Source of the DNA: Chimonanthus salicifolius
Taxonomy: Eukaryota > Streptophyta > Magnoliopsida > Laurales > Calycanthaceae
Direction of reading: 5' to 3'
Length of the DNA stretch: 64,000 bases
NCBI GenBank assembly: GCA_013350335.1
Contig: CM023541.1
Coordinates: 67,528,592-67,592,591, forward strand
The notes under the pieces are model-generated. The model was not told where the DNA came from. It was given only the letters and a program-made list of their open reading frames with translations, and ran no database searches. How positions within the stretch are numbered: the first letter of the stretch is position 1; each line of letters begins with the position of its first letter. Below are positions 22,194 to 33,853 of this stretch, in pieces. The position numbers and the translations under genes were made by a program.

Positions 22194-22566
22194 ATGGTAA
22201 AACGACTGACCAAGTCTGCACATTTCATTCCTCATTAAGAGAAGATTCATCTGAGCTTGGGTCGGCGGTATATCAAGAATATCATTAGACTGATGGTATT
22301 CCTCGGACTATTGTGTCCGACAGAGCTGGTCGATCTCACCGGTAGAGTATGGCGAGCATGCAATCGGCTATGGGACAGACTTAATGACTAGTACAACATT
22401 CCATCCACAGATGAGGGGCAATCTGATAGGAAACACAAAACAAAGGGTATTACGGAACCGAGCGACAGTTTGTCAAAGTGGTATGGGATCGACGTGGCAT
22501 TGAGAAGCCACGTGGGAACTCGAGTCGGAAATGAGGAAAGCTCATCCTGAGCTTTTATTTATGTAA
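22194..22566 (+). pseudogene. pol: Integrase/chromodomain remnant, 3' piece
   Basis: Continues the 18498-18924 remnant after the solo LTR: RLTKSAHF, the second catalytic Asp segment (IVSDRA) and DGQSD-like sequence, with frame breaks. It then jumps to the chromodomain-like end (QRVLRNRA...VVWDRRGIE) and the stop at 22564. About 600 bp between the third catalytic position and the chromodomain is deleted relative to 13040-13660. The polypurine tract and the LTR at 22621 follow, so this is the 3' end of a second element. Confidence 0.85.
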
Positions 22567-22620
22567 TATTTGAAACCCTACTCACGATTTCGGGACGAAA
22601 ATTTTAAAAAGAGGGTTGTA

Positions 22621-25600
22621 TGTAACACCCCGGTTCAAGTTATAAATATTTAGTGGAGATTACCATTGAATTTTATGAATTTTAGATATGGATCTTAATG
22701 GGTAATGTGTTGGGTCATTGCCCAATTAAGACCCAACGGATGTGGAAATGGCTTCAATAGAAATAAATGGGTAAGATGTGTTTAATTGGGTCAAGGTTGT
22801 TATTTGGGTCAAAATGCCCAGTTAGGACCCAATGGGGTTAACTTAGTTAACCACCAAGTGAGTTCAATTTAAATTAAATGGGGCTGAATTTAATTAGTGA
22901 TACAATATCTATAAATGAGGGATATAAATTAAGTGATATGCGCATATAAGATAATATTTTCTATCACAAAAATCAAGGAGTTATATGCGACCAAGGATTG
23001 TCCTAAAATGGGCAAAAACTTGTAGATGGATTGGGATTAGGAAATGATATCTTATTGATTAAATAAAGAAGATGTTTAAATCCAAATAAAGAAGATAGGA
23101 TGCATGGCTGTGTGGGAGATATGCAATCTATAGATATGCGCATGAAGTGTTAGAACATATCTAAAAGGTATTCTTTCCCTTGATTAAGAGTGATATTAGG
23201 GAATTATTAAATAAAGAAGATGTCCAAATAAATATAGAGATTCCTTAGCCGCATATGAGATATGCGCATGGGTTGGAGTCTCTAAAGAGGGGTCTTTCCT
23301 TGATTAAAATGGCACCTTCTAAGTTAGGAACCAATGGAGGATTAATAAAGGCAACAAGGGGCGCATTGACTTGTTCTAAAAATAAAGGACTCTCCAAAAT
23401 AAGAAAGGTGTACACGGCATTAGCAATGGCTAATTTAAGCACACGACATTGTCTAAGTTGGGACCAAGAGAGGTCTAATAAAAGAAAGCAAGGAGGGGCG
23501 CATAGCACCTTCAAGTTGGGTTAAATTGGAAGTAATAAAGGAGAAGCAATAGGGGTACACGGCATTGATATTCAAAGGGAGGCAGCCACAAACAAAGGGG
23601 CGCATGGCAATCATTATCAAAGGAAGAGAAGGCAGCCAACAAGGGGAAAGATCAAGAAGGAAAAGGATTGGAAGAGCAAGAACAACCGAGGGAAAACCGA
23701 AGGAGTCGCGGAACCGGTAAGTGATTTGATGTTTTTGATTAAAAAGAAAGGAACCATAGGGTTCGGCCAAGTTGTATGGCCGAACCCCATGGAAGAGAAT
23801 TGGGAAGGATTATGGTTTAATTTAATGGAAAGAAAGAACCATAGGGTTCGGCCATAGTGCATGGCCGAACCCCATGGAAGGTTATTAGTAAATTTTAAAT
23901 GGGAGTTTGATGTTATTGATATATGATTTTTGAAGGGATTAAATGAGGAAAACCATGGAAGGTTGTTGCTTATAAGTTATGAAAATTTTAATGAGGAAAA
24001 CCATGGAGGGTTATGTTGTTTGATTTCTTTTAAAATAGAACCTTATGAACCATAGGGTTCGGCCATGGTGTATGGCCGAACCCCATGGAGTTGTAATGGT
24101 ATTTTAATGTATGTTAATTGCTTTTGGAAGGTAGAGATTAAATTGGAAAGTCTCTAATTTTGGAAAGTAGAGATAAATTTGGAAACTTGCTAAAATGGAA
24201 GGTTAGCCATGGATGGCATTTTGGTAATTAAGTGAAAATAAGGGACTTAGATGTTTTTGGATTTATATTTTGAATCTAAACATGGGTAATAAATGAAGGT
24301 GACTAACCATGGAAGGAATAATGGCATTATTGTAATTAAGTAAATTAATGGACCATCATGGCCGAACCCCATGGGAATTTTTTGGTGGACATAAGGACTA
24401 TGTTTGGCATATTAAAATGAAATATTAATTAAAGATTAGACCAATGGCAATTTGGTAAATACTATGAAATGGTAGGCCATGGGTTCGGCCATACACTATG
24501 GCCGGTAAGTTTCTAATTTTGGAAGGATAGATACTAAATTTGGAAACCTTCTAATTATGGAAGGATGGATGCTAAGTTTGGAAACTTTCTAATTATGGAA
24601 GTTATATATTAAATTTAGGAAGTTTCTATTTATGAAACTTCTAATTATGGACTTGCTATTTATGGATTTTCTAATAATGGCAAAGTGGTAATTAAAGGCT
24701 AAAATGAAATCATGGGTTCGGCCATGGTGTATGGCCGAACCCCATGAACTTGTTAATGGGCCATATGTGGGCCTTTGTATAATGTAATTGAATGGTTGAC
24801 CAAACCAAGGGATGAAGGGTGAGAATAATGAAATTATAGCCTTGAATGGCAATTTTGTAAATATGGCCGAACCCCATGAGGTTCTTTATGGACTTAAATG
24901 GTTAAGAATTTTTATGGGTCATTTATGGACCTAAGATGGTTTGTGAATCAACATGAACTTAGGCAAATTTTAATGATTGAAAGGATTAGATTATGGAATG
25001 ATAGTCGTGGATGGCATTTGGTAATTAATTGAAAATAAGGGACCATGGGTTTGGCCATGGTGTGTGGCCAAACCCCATGGGGATTGTTTTGATGAACATA
25101 GGGTTATGTATGTTGGATTAAATGAATGAATTGTTAATTAAAAATTAGACCAATGGCAATTTGGTAATATTGGCTGAAAATGATAAACCATGGGGATTGG
25201 TTTATAGACTTAAAATATTATAAATCAAGTGGGACTTGGTTTTGATTGATTGTTATATTATAAGGTAACGGGACCTCATAAGGCATTTACGATCGTGAAC
25301 TGTTACCGGACGAAAGACGCAAGGACACATTAGTGGTCTTTGGTAGGATTCCACCTCTTTGAAACCATGGGTTTATGTACAGTTGTTTTATCTTATTTTT
25401 GATGAAATTATGTTGCAAGGATATGTTTCAAAATGTGATTTTATTGCTATGTTTATATGATAAAATAGCATGTGTTTTTCATTGACATCTCATGCATGAC
25501 ATGGGGTGAAGGATTTGTAACCGGAGGGTCCCACTCCGTCGAGGCATCCAAAAACCTATGTGAGGTAACTTGATGTTATTTTCCATCAAGAGAAATCGGA

Positions 25601-26286
25601 GGGTCCATCCTCTGTCGGGGCATCCGAAAGAGCTATGTGGTGGGTACTTTTATGTACATGTGATGGGTGGGACTCATTGCATGGCATGGATTTATACGGT
25701 TTTTGACATTACGATATTATATATGTTATGTACTAACCATGTGTTAGCTCTAATTGGAATACCTACTGGGCGCGTTGTTCTAACGCCCTACTTCTACCCT
25801 ATTGGATGACACAGGAAATCAGGGGAACGAAGAATGCAAGACGGGCCAAGCATAGGAGCTTGGATGATTTATTTTATAAGTTTGAATAAAGTTACTCATG
25901 GACTTGTATTTGAGTATCTAGATTTCGGAATGTAATAACTTAGATGGTTGGATGTTTATTTGGATAATGATGATATTTTATTTATGGTTAAGGACTTAAC
26001 GTACTTTGCTATCTGAATGGAATAGAACTTGGTTCTATTATTAATCCGCATGTTATGATTCCGCAGTTATGATTTTTATTCCACAAGTTGATATTGTTAT
26101 GTGTGAACCGTTTTCGTGGACTTAGTCCATGCACATAGGGTTGGCCAGTTAAGGGTCGGACTTTGGAAGTTCGGACTTAGCTCGCATCGTGACGTCCCGC
26201 TCTCTATCACTCTACTCTGTTTTAAAAAAAAAAAAATAGACTCTGATTTACGGGAAGAAGTGAGTGAAAAAGGGCCGGGCATTACA
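22621..26286 (+). mobile_element. Complete plus-strand LTR (3' LTR of integrase remnant)
   Basis: About 3.67 kb, the longest LTR here. It runs from TGTAACACCCCGG to GGCATTACA (GGGGCGTTACA with changes). The first 700 bp contain extra copies of a module on the theme of 'AGGGGCGCATGGCAC...' with CACGGCA and AAAGGGG. Donor-like GTAAGT is at 23717-23722, hairpins at 23754-25081, the AT-rich array at about 24120-24660. Its 3' end abuts AT-rich satellite at 26287. The last part falls outside the 41-kb repeat, since copy 2 leaves the window 87 bp into this LTR. Confidence 0.9.
23754..25081 (+). repeat. Hairpin array in LTR (plus)
   Basis: Full copies lie near 23754, 23839, 24050, 24711 and 25041, with single-arm remnants near 24357, 24478 and 24864. 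The copy at 25041 has TTTGGCC/GGCCAAA arms, the same paired variant as at 4471 in another LTR, so variants are inherited by position. Confidence 0.85.
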
Positions 26287-27515
26287 AATATAATGGAAAT
26301 TAATCTAAATTAGAAATCAAAACTCTAATCTTATAAATATAACTTAATGTAGAAACTTTATAAAAATGGAAAACAAAATTAAAAAATAGAAATAACATCT
26401 AAAATTAAAAATTGATAATTTCGGAGTCCAATTTGCAATGATAATCCAATTAAAAATAAATAATATCTACAATTTAAAAAATTCTAAAAGTATAAATTTC
26501 TAAACGCCACAAGTTTATTAATTTCATAAGACTTCTAAATCTATATAAATTCTAAAATTTCTATCATTTTAGAAAGAAACTTTTAAGCCTAGGTGACCAT
26601 GTAAAATTAAAGTTTCTAAAAATAAAACTGCCAATTTTAAACAGTAGCCCAAATGGAAACTTGGAAAAAATCAATAATTCGAAAATAGAAATAATATCTA
26701 AATTTTTAAAATTTCTAAAAATATGAATTTCTGAATTCAAAACTTTCTAAATTTAGTAAGATTTCGTAATCTAATAAATTCTAGAATTTCTACCATTTTG
26801 AAAAGAAATTTTAAATTTCTCTATCTTTCTAAGATTATAATTTCTAAAAATAGAAACTATCAATTTTAAATAGTTGCCTAGAATAGAAATTTCCAAAAGT
26901 AACAGTATTTCTAAAAACACAAAATTTAAAAAACAAATATTTGTTTTTTCTCCGACAACGGTACCTAAAAGTTGTGCCAATAAACATATGGTGTTTTAAA
27001 TTTATATTTGCAATCAGACGAACCATTAATAGTATAGCCTCATGAGTGTGAGTTCGAACCCACTATGAACAAAACAAGATATATGCAATTAAGATATTAT
27101 GGTTTAAGCGATTACAATATAATGGAAATTAATCTAAATAGAAATCTAAACTCTAATCTTATAAATATAACTTAATGTAGAAACTTTATAAAATGGAAAA
27201 CAAATTTAAAAAATAGAAATAACATCTAAAATTAGAAATTGATAATTTCGGAGTCCAATTTGCATTGATAATCCAATTAAAAATATAAATAATATCTACA
27301 ATTTAAAAATTCTAAAAATATAAATTTCTAAATGCCGTAAGTTTATTAATTTCGTAAGACTTCCAAATCTATACAATTCTAAAATTTCTACCATTTTATA
27401 GAGAAACTTTTAAGCTTAGGTAACCGTCTAAAATAAAGTTTCTAAAAATAGAAACTGCCAATTTTAAATAGTAGCCTAAAATGGAAATTTCCAAAAGCTG
27501 TATTTCGAAAAATAG
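26287..27515. repeat. AT-rich satellite, left block
   Basis: Long repeat of roughly 0.83-1.07 kb per unit. It is very AT-rich, with words such as AAATTTCTAAAAATAGAAA. Unit starts (GATTACAATATAATGG) occur at about 26283 and 27110. Inside, a sub-repeat of about 220-236 bp carries TATAAATTCTAGAATTTCTA and AATTTTAAATAGTAGCC. Once per unit it holds GGTACCTAAAAG/GGCGCC and GAGTTCGAACCCACT motifs. No coding sequence. Interrupted by the assembly gap on the right. Confidence 0.85.
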
Positions 27516-27615
27516 NNNNNNNNNNNNNNNNNNNNNNNNNNNNNNNNNNNNNNNNNNNNNNNNNNNNNNNNNNNNNNNNNNNNNNNNNNNNNNNNNNNNN
27601 NNNNNNNNNNNNNNN
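27516..27615. other. Assembly gap (100 N)
   Basis: Exactly 100 N, the usual placeholder for unknown length. Left of it is satellite; right of it is a minus-strand LTR cut about 530 bp from its start. About 350 bp of satellite and up to 3 kb of LTR are expected inside. Any reading frame crossing it is meaningless. Confidence 0.99.
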
Positions 27616-28145
27616 TGAGAGGGGACTTGAGAGAGGGAGAGAGGAATAAACTCAACAATGAAGGATGTCAAAAACTGTGTACACCTCTTGATCTCTCCTT
27701 TTATCACTTTCCTTGATCCAATATTAGAACGTGTTTTAAGATAGGCAACCCCCTCCTTTGGCCGTGCGCCCCCTTGCTATAGATGGCCATGCCGTGTGGC
27801 CTATTGTTTGGATTAGCAATTGCCGACCTCACTTGCTCTCCTAATTAAATCCTTCCTTAATCCCTATTTAGAAATTACTATGCGCCCATATTCCCTTCTT
27901 TAATTATCTCATGCGCATAACATAAATATTAATATCTAAAATTCGGCCATGCATAATCTTTTAATTAAATGCATCACTAATTAATTCAAACCCATTTAAT
28001 TTTTAATAAGACCAATTCCACCATTTATTGGGTCCTAATTGGGTCATGGCCCAATTCTTGATCCAAATAAAATCCAATCTAAAATTCACAATTGAAAATG
28101 GATAAATTTCATAAAAATAATAAATTGAAAATCCGAGGTGTTACA
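27616..28145 (-). mobile_element. Start of minus-strand LTR (3' LTR of 28.2-32.5 kb element)
   Basis: Read on the minus strand from 28145: TGTAACACCTCGGATTTTC, the promoter-proximal zone with GATAAAAGGAGAG near 27702, then the purine-rich leader, cut by the gap at 27616. It follows the polypurine tract (28150-28170) and the end of pol, as a 3' LTR should. Confidence 0.85.
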
Positions 28146-28206
28146 ATGCAACCCTCTTTTTTAAAATTTTCGTCCCGAAACTCGAGTGAAGTAGGGTTTC
28201 AAGCAT

Positions 28207-31200
28207 TTACCTAAATAGCTCAGGATGAGCCTTCTTCATTTCCGATTCGAGTTCCCATGTGGCTTCCTCAATGCCATGTCGATCCATACTATCTTGACAA
28301 ATTGGATCACTCGGTTCTGTAATACCATTTGTTCTGTGTCCACCACTCGGACAAGCTTCTCGACGTATGTCACGTCACTTTGAACCTCTATGTCTTGTAC
28401 ATTCAGTACGTGAGAAGGATTAGGATTATACTTTCTCAACATCGATATATGAAACACATCGTGTAAAGATGCTAGCTGTGATGGGAGTGCTAGTTGATAA
28501 GCCACGTCCCCCATCCTTCTTATGATTGTAAATGGTCCCACATATCTCGGCGACAATTTCCCTTTCTTTTCGAATCTCATGTGTCCCTTTCGTGGCGAGA
28601 CTTTCAAGAACACCATGTCTCCCACTTCAAATTCAAGGAACCTCCGCTTTTTGTCAGCATAGCTCTTCTGACGGCTCTGCGCAGTCAACAAATGTTGTCG
28701 TATCAATTGTATCCGCGCTGTAGTGTCTACAACCAACTCAGGTCCAATTAGTGTAGACTCACCGACCTCTGTCCAGCACACTAGTGACCTACATGGTCTA
28801 CCATATAATGCCTCAAATGGTGCCATCTGGAGGCTTGCCTGGTAACTGTTGTTGTATGAGAATTCTACCAACGGCAAGTGATCCTCAAGTGTCTAACATA
28901 CATGCTCTCAGCATATCCTCAAGTGTCTGTATTGTCCTCTCAAACTGTCCATCAGTCTGTGGATGAAATGTCGTACTGATCAATAAGTCTGTTCCCATGG
29001 CTGCTTGCATGCTCTACCATACTCTGCCTGTGAATTGTCCATCTCTGTCCGACACAATAGTCTGAGGTATACCATGCAATCTAATGATATCCTTAATATA
29101 CTGCCGACCCAAAGTCTCAGATGAGTCTGTCATCTTAATAGGAATGAAATGTGTAGACTTGGTCAGTCGGTCTACCACGACCCATATCACATCGTTGCCC
29201 TTTGATGACCTTGGCAACCCTGTAACAAAATCCATAGAAATATGTTCCCATTTCCATTCCGGCACTGGTAAGGGTTTGAGTAACCCTGGTGGCTTCTGAT
29301 GTTCCGTCTTAACCTGCTGACAAGTTAAGCAATGTGCTCCAAATTCTGCCACATCTCTTTTGAGTCCTTGCCACCAGTAATGTCTCTTCAGGTCGTGATA
29401 CATCTTAGTGCTTCCCGGATGAATAGAGAGTTTGGTTTGATGTGCCCCAACCAATAACTCTTTTCTGCAGCTCTTAGGTACATAAATCCTTCCTCGGAAT
29501 AGAAGACCCTATCCTGGTCGTAATTCCCATTCCAGTATGACTTCACCAGTAGACATCTTGGCCCAGATTTCTTCCACCTCCTGGTCTGTCCGCTGTTCCT
29601 ATTCAATCTTGGTAACCATGTTAGACCGTATGATCAAATTATAGATAGTCCCATGGTTATTGAGGTAAAGTTTAAATTCTCGAATGGTATTCAATATCTC
29701 CCATTCTGTCCTGATCAAACATGCCACTGATGCATGTGATAAACGGTTGAGGGCATCTACCACTTTGTTCTCCTTGCCAGGGTGATAACGAAGTGCGAAC
29801 TTATAATTGCTAGATATTCCATCCATCTGCGCTGCCTCAAGTGGAGCTCTTTCTGGTCAAAAAAATATTTCAAGCTCTTATGATCTGAAAACACTTCAAA
29901 TTTCTCGCCATAAAGATAATGTCTCCAACTTTTGAGAGCGAAGACCACTGCGGCTAGTTCCAGATCGTGTAGGATAAAGACGTTCATGAATTTTCAACTG
30001 TCTTGAGCCATAAGCCACCACACAATTACTTTGACTGAGTGTACACCCCAGTCCCTCTTCTGAAGCACCGTACTGTACCTCATAACACTTGCCTCTTACC
30101 AGCAAAATTAGGATAGGAGCAGTGGTAAGTCTCTTCTTCACCTCTTCAAACCTTTGATTGCACAAATCTGACCATACATTTTTGACTCCTTTCTAAGTGA
30201 GTCGAGTCAATGGAGATGCAATTTTAGAGAAGTCCATGATAAATTTCCTGTAGTCACCCGCCAATCCCAAGAAACTACGGATCTCGGTTACATTCTTTGG
30301 CGCTTTCCAGTCTCTTACTGCCGCTATCTTAGCCGGGTCCACGGCTATGCCTTCTTCTGATATAACATGTCCCAAAAAGTTGACCTCAGATAGCCAAAAT
30401 TCACATTTATTGGCTTTAGCATATAGTTTGTTATTCCTCAAAGTGTCCAGAACTATTCTCAGGTGCTCAGCATGTTCTTCCTGAGTCTTGGAATAAATCA
30501 AAATATCATCAATGAATACAATAACAAATTGATCCAAGTAAGGACGGAAGATCTTGTTCATTAAGTCCATGAACACAGCCGGTGCATTGGTAAGTCCAAA
30601 CGGCATGACTACAAACTCATATAGCCCATACCACGTTCTGAAGGTTGTCGTTTCTACGTCCTCCTCCCTAACCCGGATTTGGTGATATCCGGACATCAAA
30701 TCAATCTTAGAAAAATGACTGGAACCTTTAAGTTGATCAAATAAATCATCGATCCTGTGTAGAGGGTATTTATTTCTTACCGTCGGCTGGTTCAATTTTC
30801 GATAATCCATACACATACGGAGTGAACCATCCTTTTTCTTCACAAATAATACTGGAGCTCCCCAAGCCGATGTACTGTTCCGAATGTACCCCAGTCTAAG
30901 CAGTTCATCAATCTGCTTCTTTAACTCGGACATCTCTGCTGGTGCCATCCGGTAATGTGGTAATGACACTGGTGCAGTGCCAGGATACAGCTTGATCTCA
31001 AAATTGATCTCCCTCATGGGAGGCAAACTAGGGAGTTCCTTTGGAAAAACGTCCGCATAGTCCCTTACTATTTCTGAAAGTTCCACCACCAGTGTCTTGC
31101 TGGTTCTGATAATGTTCAACACCTAATGATTCAACCCTTCATGCAGTCTGCTTTGTTTATCAGTATGTTGTTTTCCCTCGGGCGACGACAATGTCACCCT

Positions 31201-31560
31201 TCGACGATAACAATCAATGTTGGCCTTAAAGCTAGCTAACCAATCCATGACGAAAATAATATCATATTCTGACATATCGAGCACAAAATAATTGAACTCA
31301 AATCTGAGTTCAGCAAGTTCAATATTCACTGCTGTGCATATAAGTCCCAATGATGTATCTCCAACGGGGGATACACTAGTGAATGATATGGACAGTCTTT
31401 GTACCAATGTACCAGTAGCAGTTACAAATGCAGCAGATATAAAAGAATGTGATGCTCTCGAATCAAGTAATGCAGAGGCGTAGGAACTACTGACTACTGC
31501 CATGCCTTGAATCACAGAATGATCCTCTGCTGCTAGAGGTGCTAAAGTGAAAACTCGTCC
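28207..31560 (-). pseudogene. pol: pol pseudogene with intact RT segment
   Basis: Minus strand. Protease around 31450-31560 has its DSGA motif changed to DSRA (31453-31464), which should abolish activity. Reverse transcriptase is open for 309 codons (31122-30193) with the LPHYRM start region, [23 protein letters not shown] and catalytic FIDD all present; it ends at a CAG-to-TAG stop. RNase H and integrase are split into frames at 30165-29896, 29987-29757, 29826-29599, 29606-29388 and 29454-29014. The latter holds both integrase Asp segments. The Glu segment near 28900 is disrupted by a small duplication. The last part (28877-28236) covers the integrase C-terminus and chromodomain-like end; the terminal stop is at 28209-28207. 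It is the best-preserved RT in the window. Confidence 0.9.
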
Positions 31561-31674
31561 AGACCCTCTAGGTGGCCATCCCGCCTGATTGACTGTCCTG
31601 CCTCCACATGAATTAGCTGGCCTAATTGGTGGACAAGATGAGCCTCTGGAATATGAGGGTTTGTTGAGTTTGGG

Positions 31675-32480
31675 ACACTCCCTCTTAAAATGACCAGGCT
31701 GATCACAATGAAAATAGTTGTTCACCCCTGTGGGAGCCTGAGTGACTGATGCAGATGGGGAGGGTTGATTGGGTCAAAAGGCCCCCGTTGACCCAGTGGA
31801 TGGTGCGGGTCTGCTAGAGTTCGGTCGGAACCTCTTGTTGGGCTTGAATGTACCCCTCCCACTCTGAGCTCGGCAATTGTCAAACCGCGTCAACTCAGCC
31901 AATTCCTGCTCTGCTATAGTGGCCCTGCTGGCCACTTCTACTAATTTGGGCGCGTACCCTGTACCAAAGATAGGAAAGCCTGTATCTGGCGCTCTTTCTC
32001 CTCCTTAGGAAAATAATGTTACAGGAAGGTAGTTGAGAACTGCTCCCAAGTCATGGCAATCCTCTCTCCTTCTGGAATAAGTGCTCGCTGCTTCTCTATC
32101 ACCTCCCACCATTTACCAGCATCATCAATCTGCTGTGATGTGGCCAGTAAAATCTTGTGAGCATGACTCGTGATATTCAGTAGAGCCAGAATCTGAGAAA
32201 TTTTCTTCAACCAGTTTTTTGCTCCGACAGCCCCTTCTCTTCCCTTGAAGTAAGGAGGGCGTTGTTGCTGGAAGTCCCTGACCATGCTCCTATCATTGTT
32301 CTCGTTGGTGTTTCCATTCTCATTCATGTGTTGTTGGAGCACTGAAGTAACCACTGCTTGAACCAGATTCTGCAATTCAGGAGGTACCGTGGTATGTGTA
32401 CGTTGCTTTGTTGCTCTTCCTCTTCCTGATGAGAATGTTGTTCCTCCTCATGATGAGAATGTTGTTCCATTCTCATTAAT
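31675..32480 (-). pseudogene. gag: gag pseudogene with internal deletion
   Basis: Minus strand. It starts in the Glu/His minisatellite (EQHSHHEEEQ) without the basic N-terminus. The core PPYFKGREG, WLKKISQIL and GKWWEVIEKQ follows, to 32019. After QAFL-SLVQGT about 150 bp is missing compared with 9900-10053, removing the region up to the RATIAEQE motif. The zinc knuckle (31722-31679) has its first Cys changed to Tyr (NYFHC). A TGA-like break near 31775 separates the knuckle frame. Upstream, at about 32480, the sequence switches to a plus-strand LTR, so leader, PBS and 5' LTR are missing. Confidence 0.85.
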
Positions 32481-33853
32481 GTGTTTGATAGATTTATTTG
32501 CTTAGGGAAATTTATGAGGTCTAATTATGGAAGATTTAAAGGAAAAAGGAAACCAATGGCATTTTTGTAAATATGTATGAAAAATGGTAAGCCATGGGTT
32601 CGGCCATGGTGTATGGCCGAACCCCATGGGGTTTTTTTTATAGACTTAGAACCTTTTAATTAGGTGAGTCTTGGTGTTGAATTATCATTATATTATAAGG
32701 TAATGGGATCTCGCAAGCGGTGCGCGATCGGTGATCGAATCTTGGACGGAAACGTAAGAACACGTAACGGTTTTTGGTAGGATTCCACCTCTTTGAAACC
32801 ATGGCTTATGTATTTTGTTTTTATATTATGTTTGATGAAAATATGTTACCAAGGATATGTTTTATTATATTGAATTTCATATGCTATATTTAAGTATTTA
32901 AAATAGCATGGGCCAGTTATGTTTCAAAGGATGATTTTACATGCTAAGTTTATTTATATAATGAGCATGTGTTGTATGTGGTTTCAAATGATGATTTTTC
33001 AATGCTATGTTTATGTCATAAAATAACATGTGTTTCATTGGCATCTCATGCATGGCATGGGGTGGAGGATTTATAGCCGGATGGGTCACACTCCGTCGGG
33101 GCGTCCGAAAAACCTATGTGCAACACCTTGATGTGATTTCCATCAAGAAGATTCCAGGAGGGTCCACACTCCGTCGGGGCATCCAAAAGACCTATGTGGT
33201 GGGTACTTTATGTACAGGTGATGGGTGGGACTCATTGCATATCTTTCATCATAGCATGGCATGGATTATAACTGGCTTTGTTATATATGTTATATCTGGA
33301 TATTTGGTACTAACCCATGAGTTAACCCTAACTGGAATTCCTACTGGGCGCGTTGTACTAACGCCCCACTTCTACCTTGCAGTTGATGATACAGGTAATC
33401 AAGAGAACAATGAACCTAGGACGGACCAGGGATAGGAGCTTGGAAGACTTACTTTACGTGTTTTGAATAAAGATACTCATGAACTTGTATTTGAATATCT
33501 GGATTTCGGAATGTAATAACTTAGATGGTTGAATTGTTTGGTTTAATGATTATGACGTACTTTGCTATCTGATTGGATTAGAACGTGGTTCTAATATAGT
33601 TATGCATTCTTGATGATTGTGATTCCGCAGTTGTATGATTTCATTCCGCAAGTTGGTATTGCTATGTGTGAACCATTTTATTGGACTAAGTCCATACACA
33701 AATAGGGTTGGCCAGTTAAGGGTCGGACTTTGGATGTTCGGACTTAGCTCGCGTCGTGACGTCCTGCACTCTATCACTCTACTCTGCTATAAAAAAAAAA
33801 TATAGACACTGAATTTACGGGAAGAAGCGAGTGAAAAAGGGCGGGGCGTTACA
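32481..33853 (+). mobile_element. 3' part of plus-strand LTR
   Basis: Contains the last hairpin (about 32590-32629), the GGTAATGGGATC block near 32699, the GTCGGGGCGTCCG modules (33096 and 33174), the terminal inverted repeat and the intact end GGGGCGTTACA at 33853. It then abuts satellite. It points away from the minus-strand gag next to it, so it cannot be that element's 5' LTR. The breakpoint at about 32480 is placed to within roughly 15 bp. Confidence 0.85.

Larger units (their letters stand above)
1..22707. repeat. Large direct repeat, copy 1 (period about 41.3 kb)
   Basis: The whole stretch reappears at 41344-64000 in the same orientation and order. The offset starts at 41343 and falls to 41293 by about 17.69 kb through many one-base indels, then stays fixed to the window end. 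Spot checks along that last 5 kb show no difference. The repeat is cut by the window edge on both sides, so its true length is unknown. It may be a real tandem segmental duplication or the same contig piece placed twice by the assembler. Confidence 0.95.

Noticed and set aside
22567..22620. A second PBS after the LTR ending at 17119
   Set aside because: I looked for TGGTATCAGAGC or similar directly downstream of the LTRs ending at 17119, 26286 and 33853 and did not find it. Only the two minus-strand sites (5993 and 47321) are real.
27396..27707. Open frame across the N gap
   Set aside because: It exists only because the Ns are read through; it joins satellite to LTR sequence.
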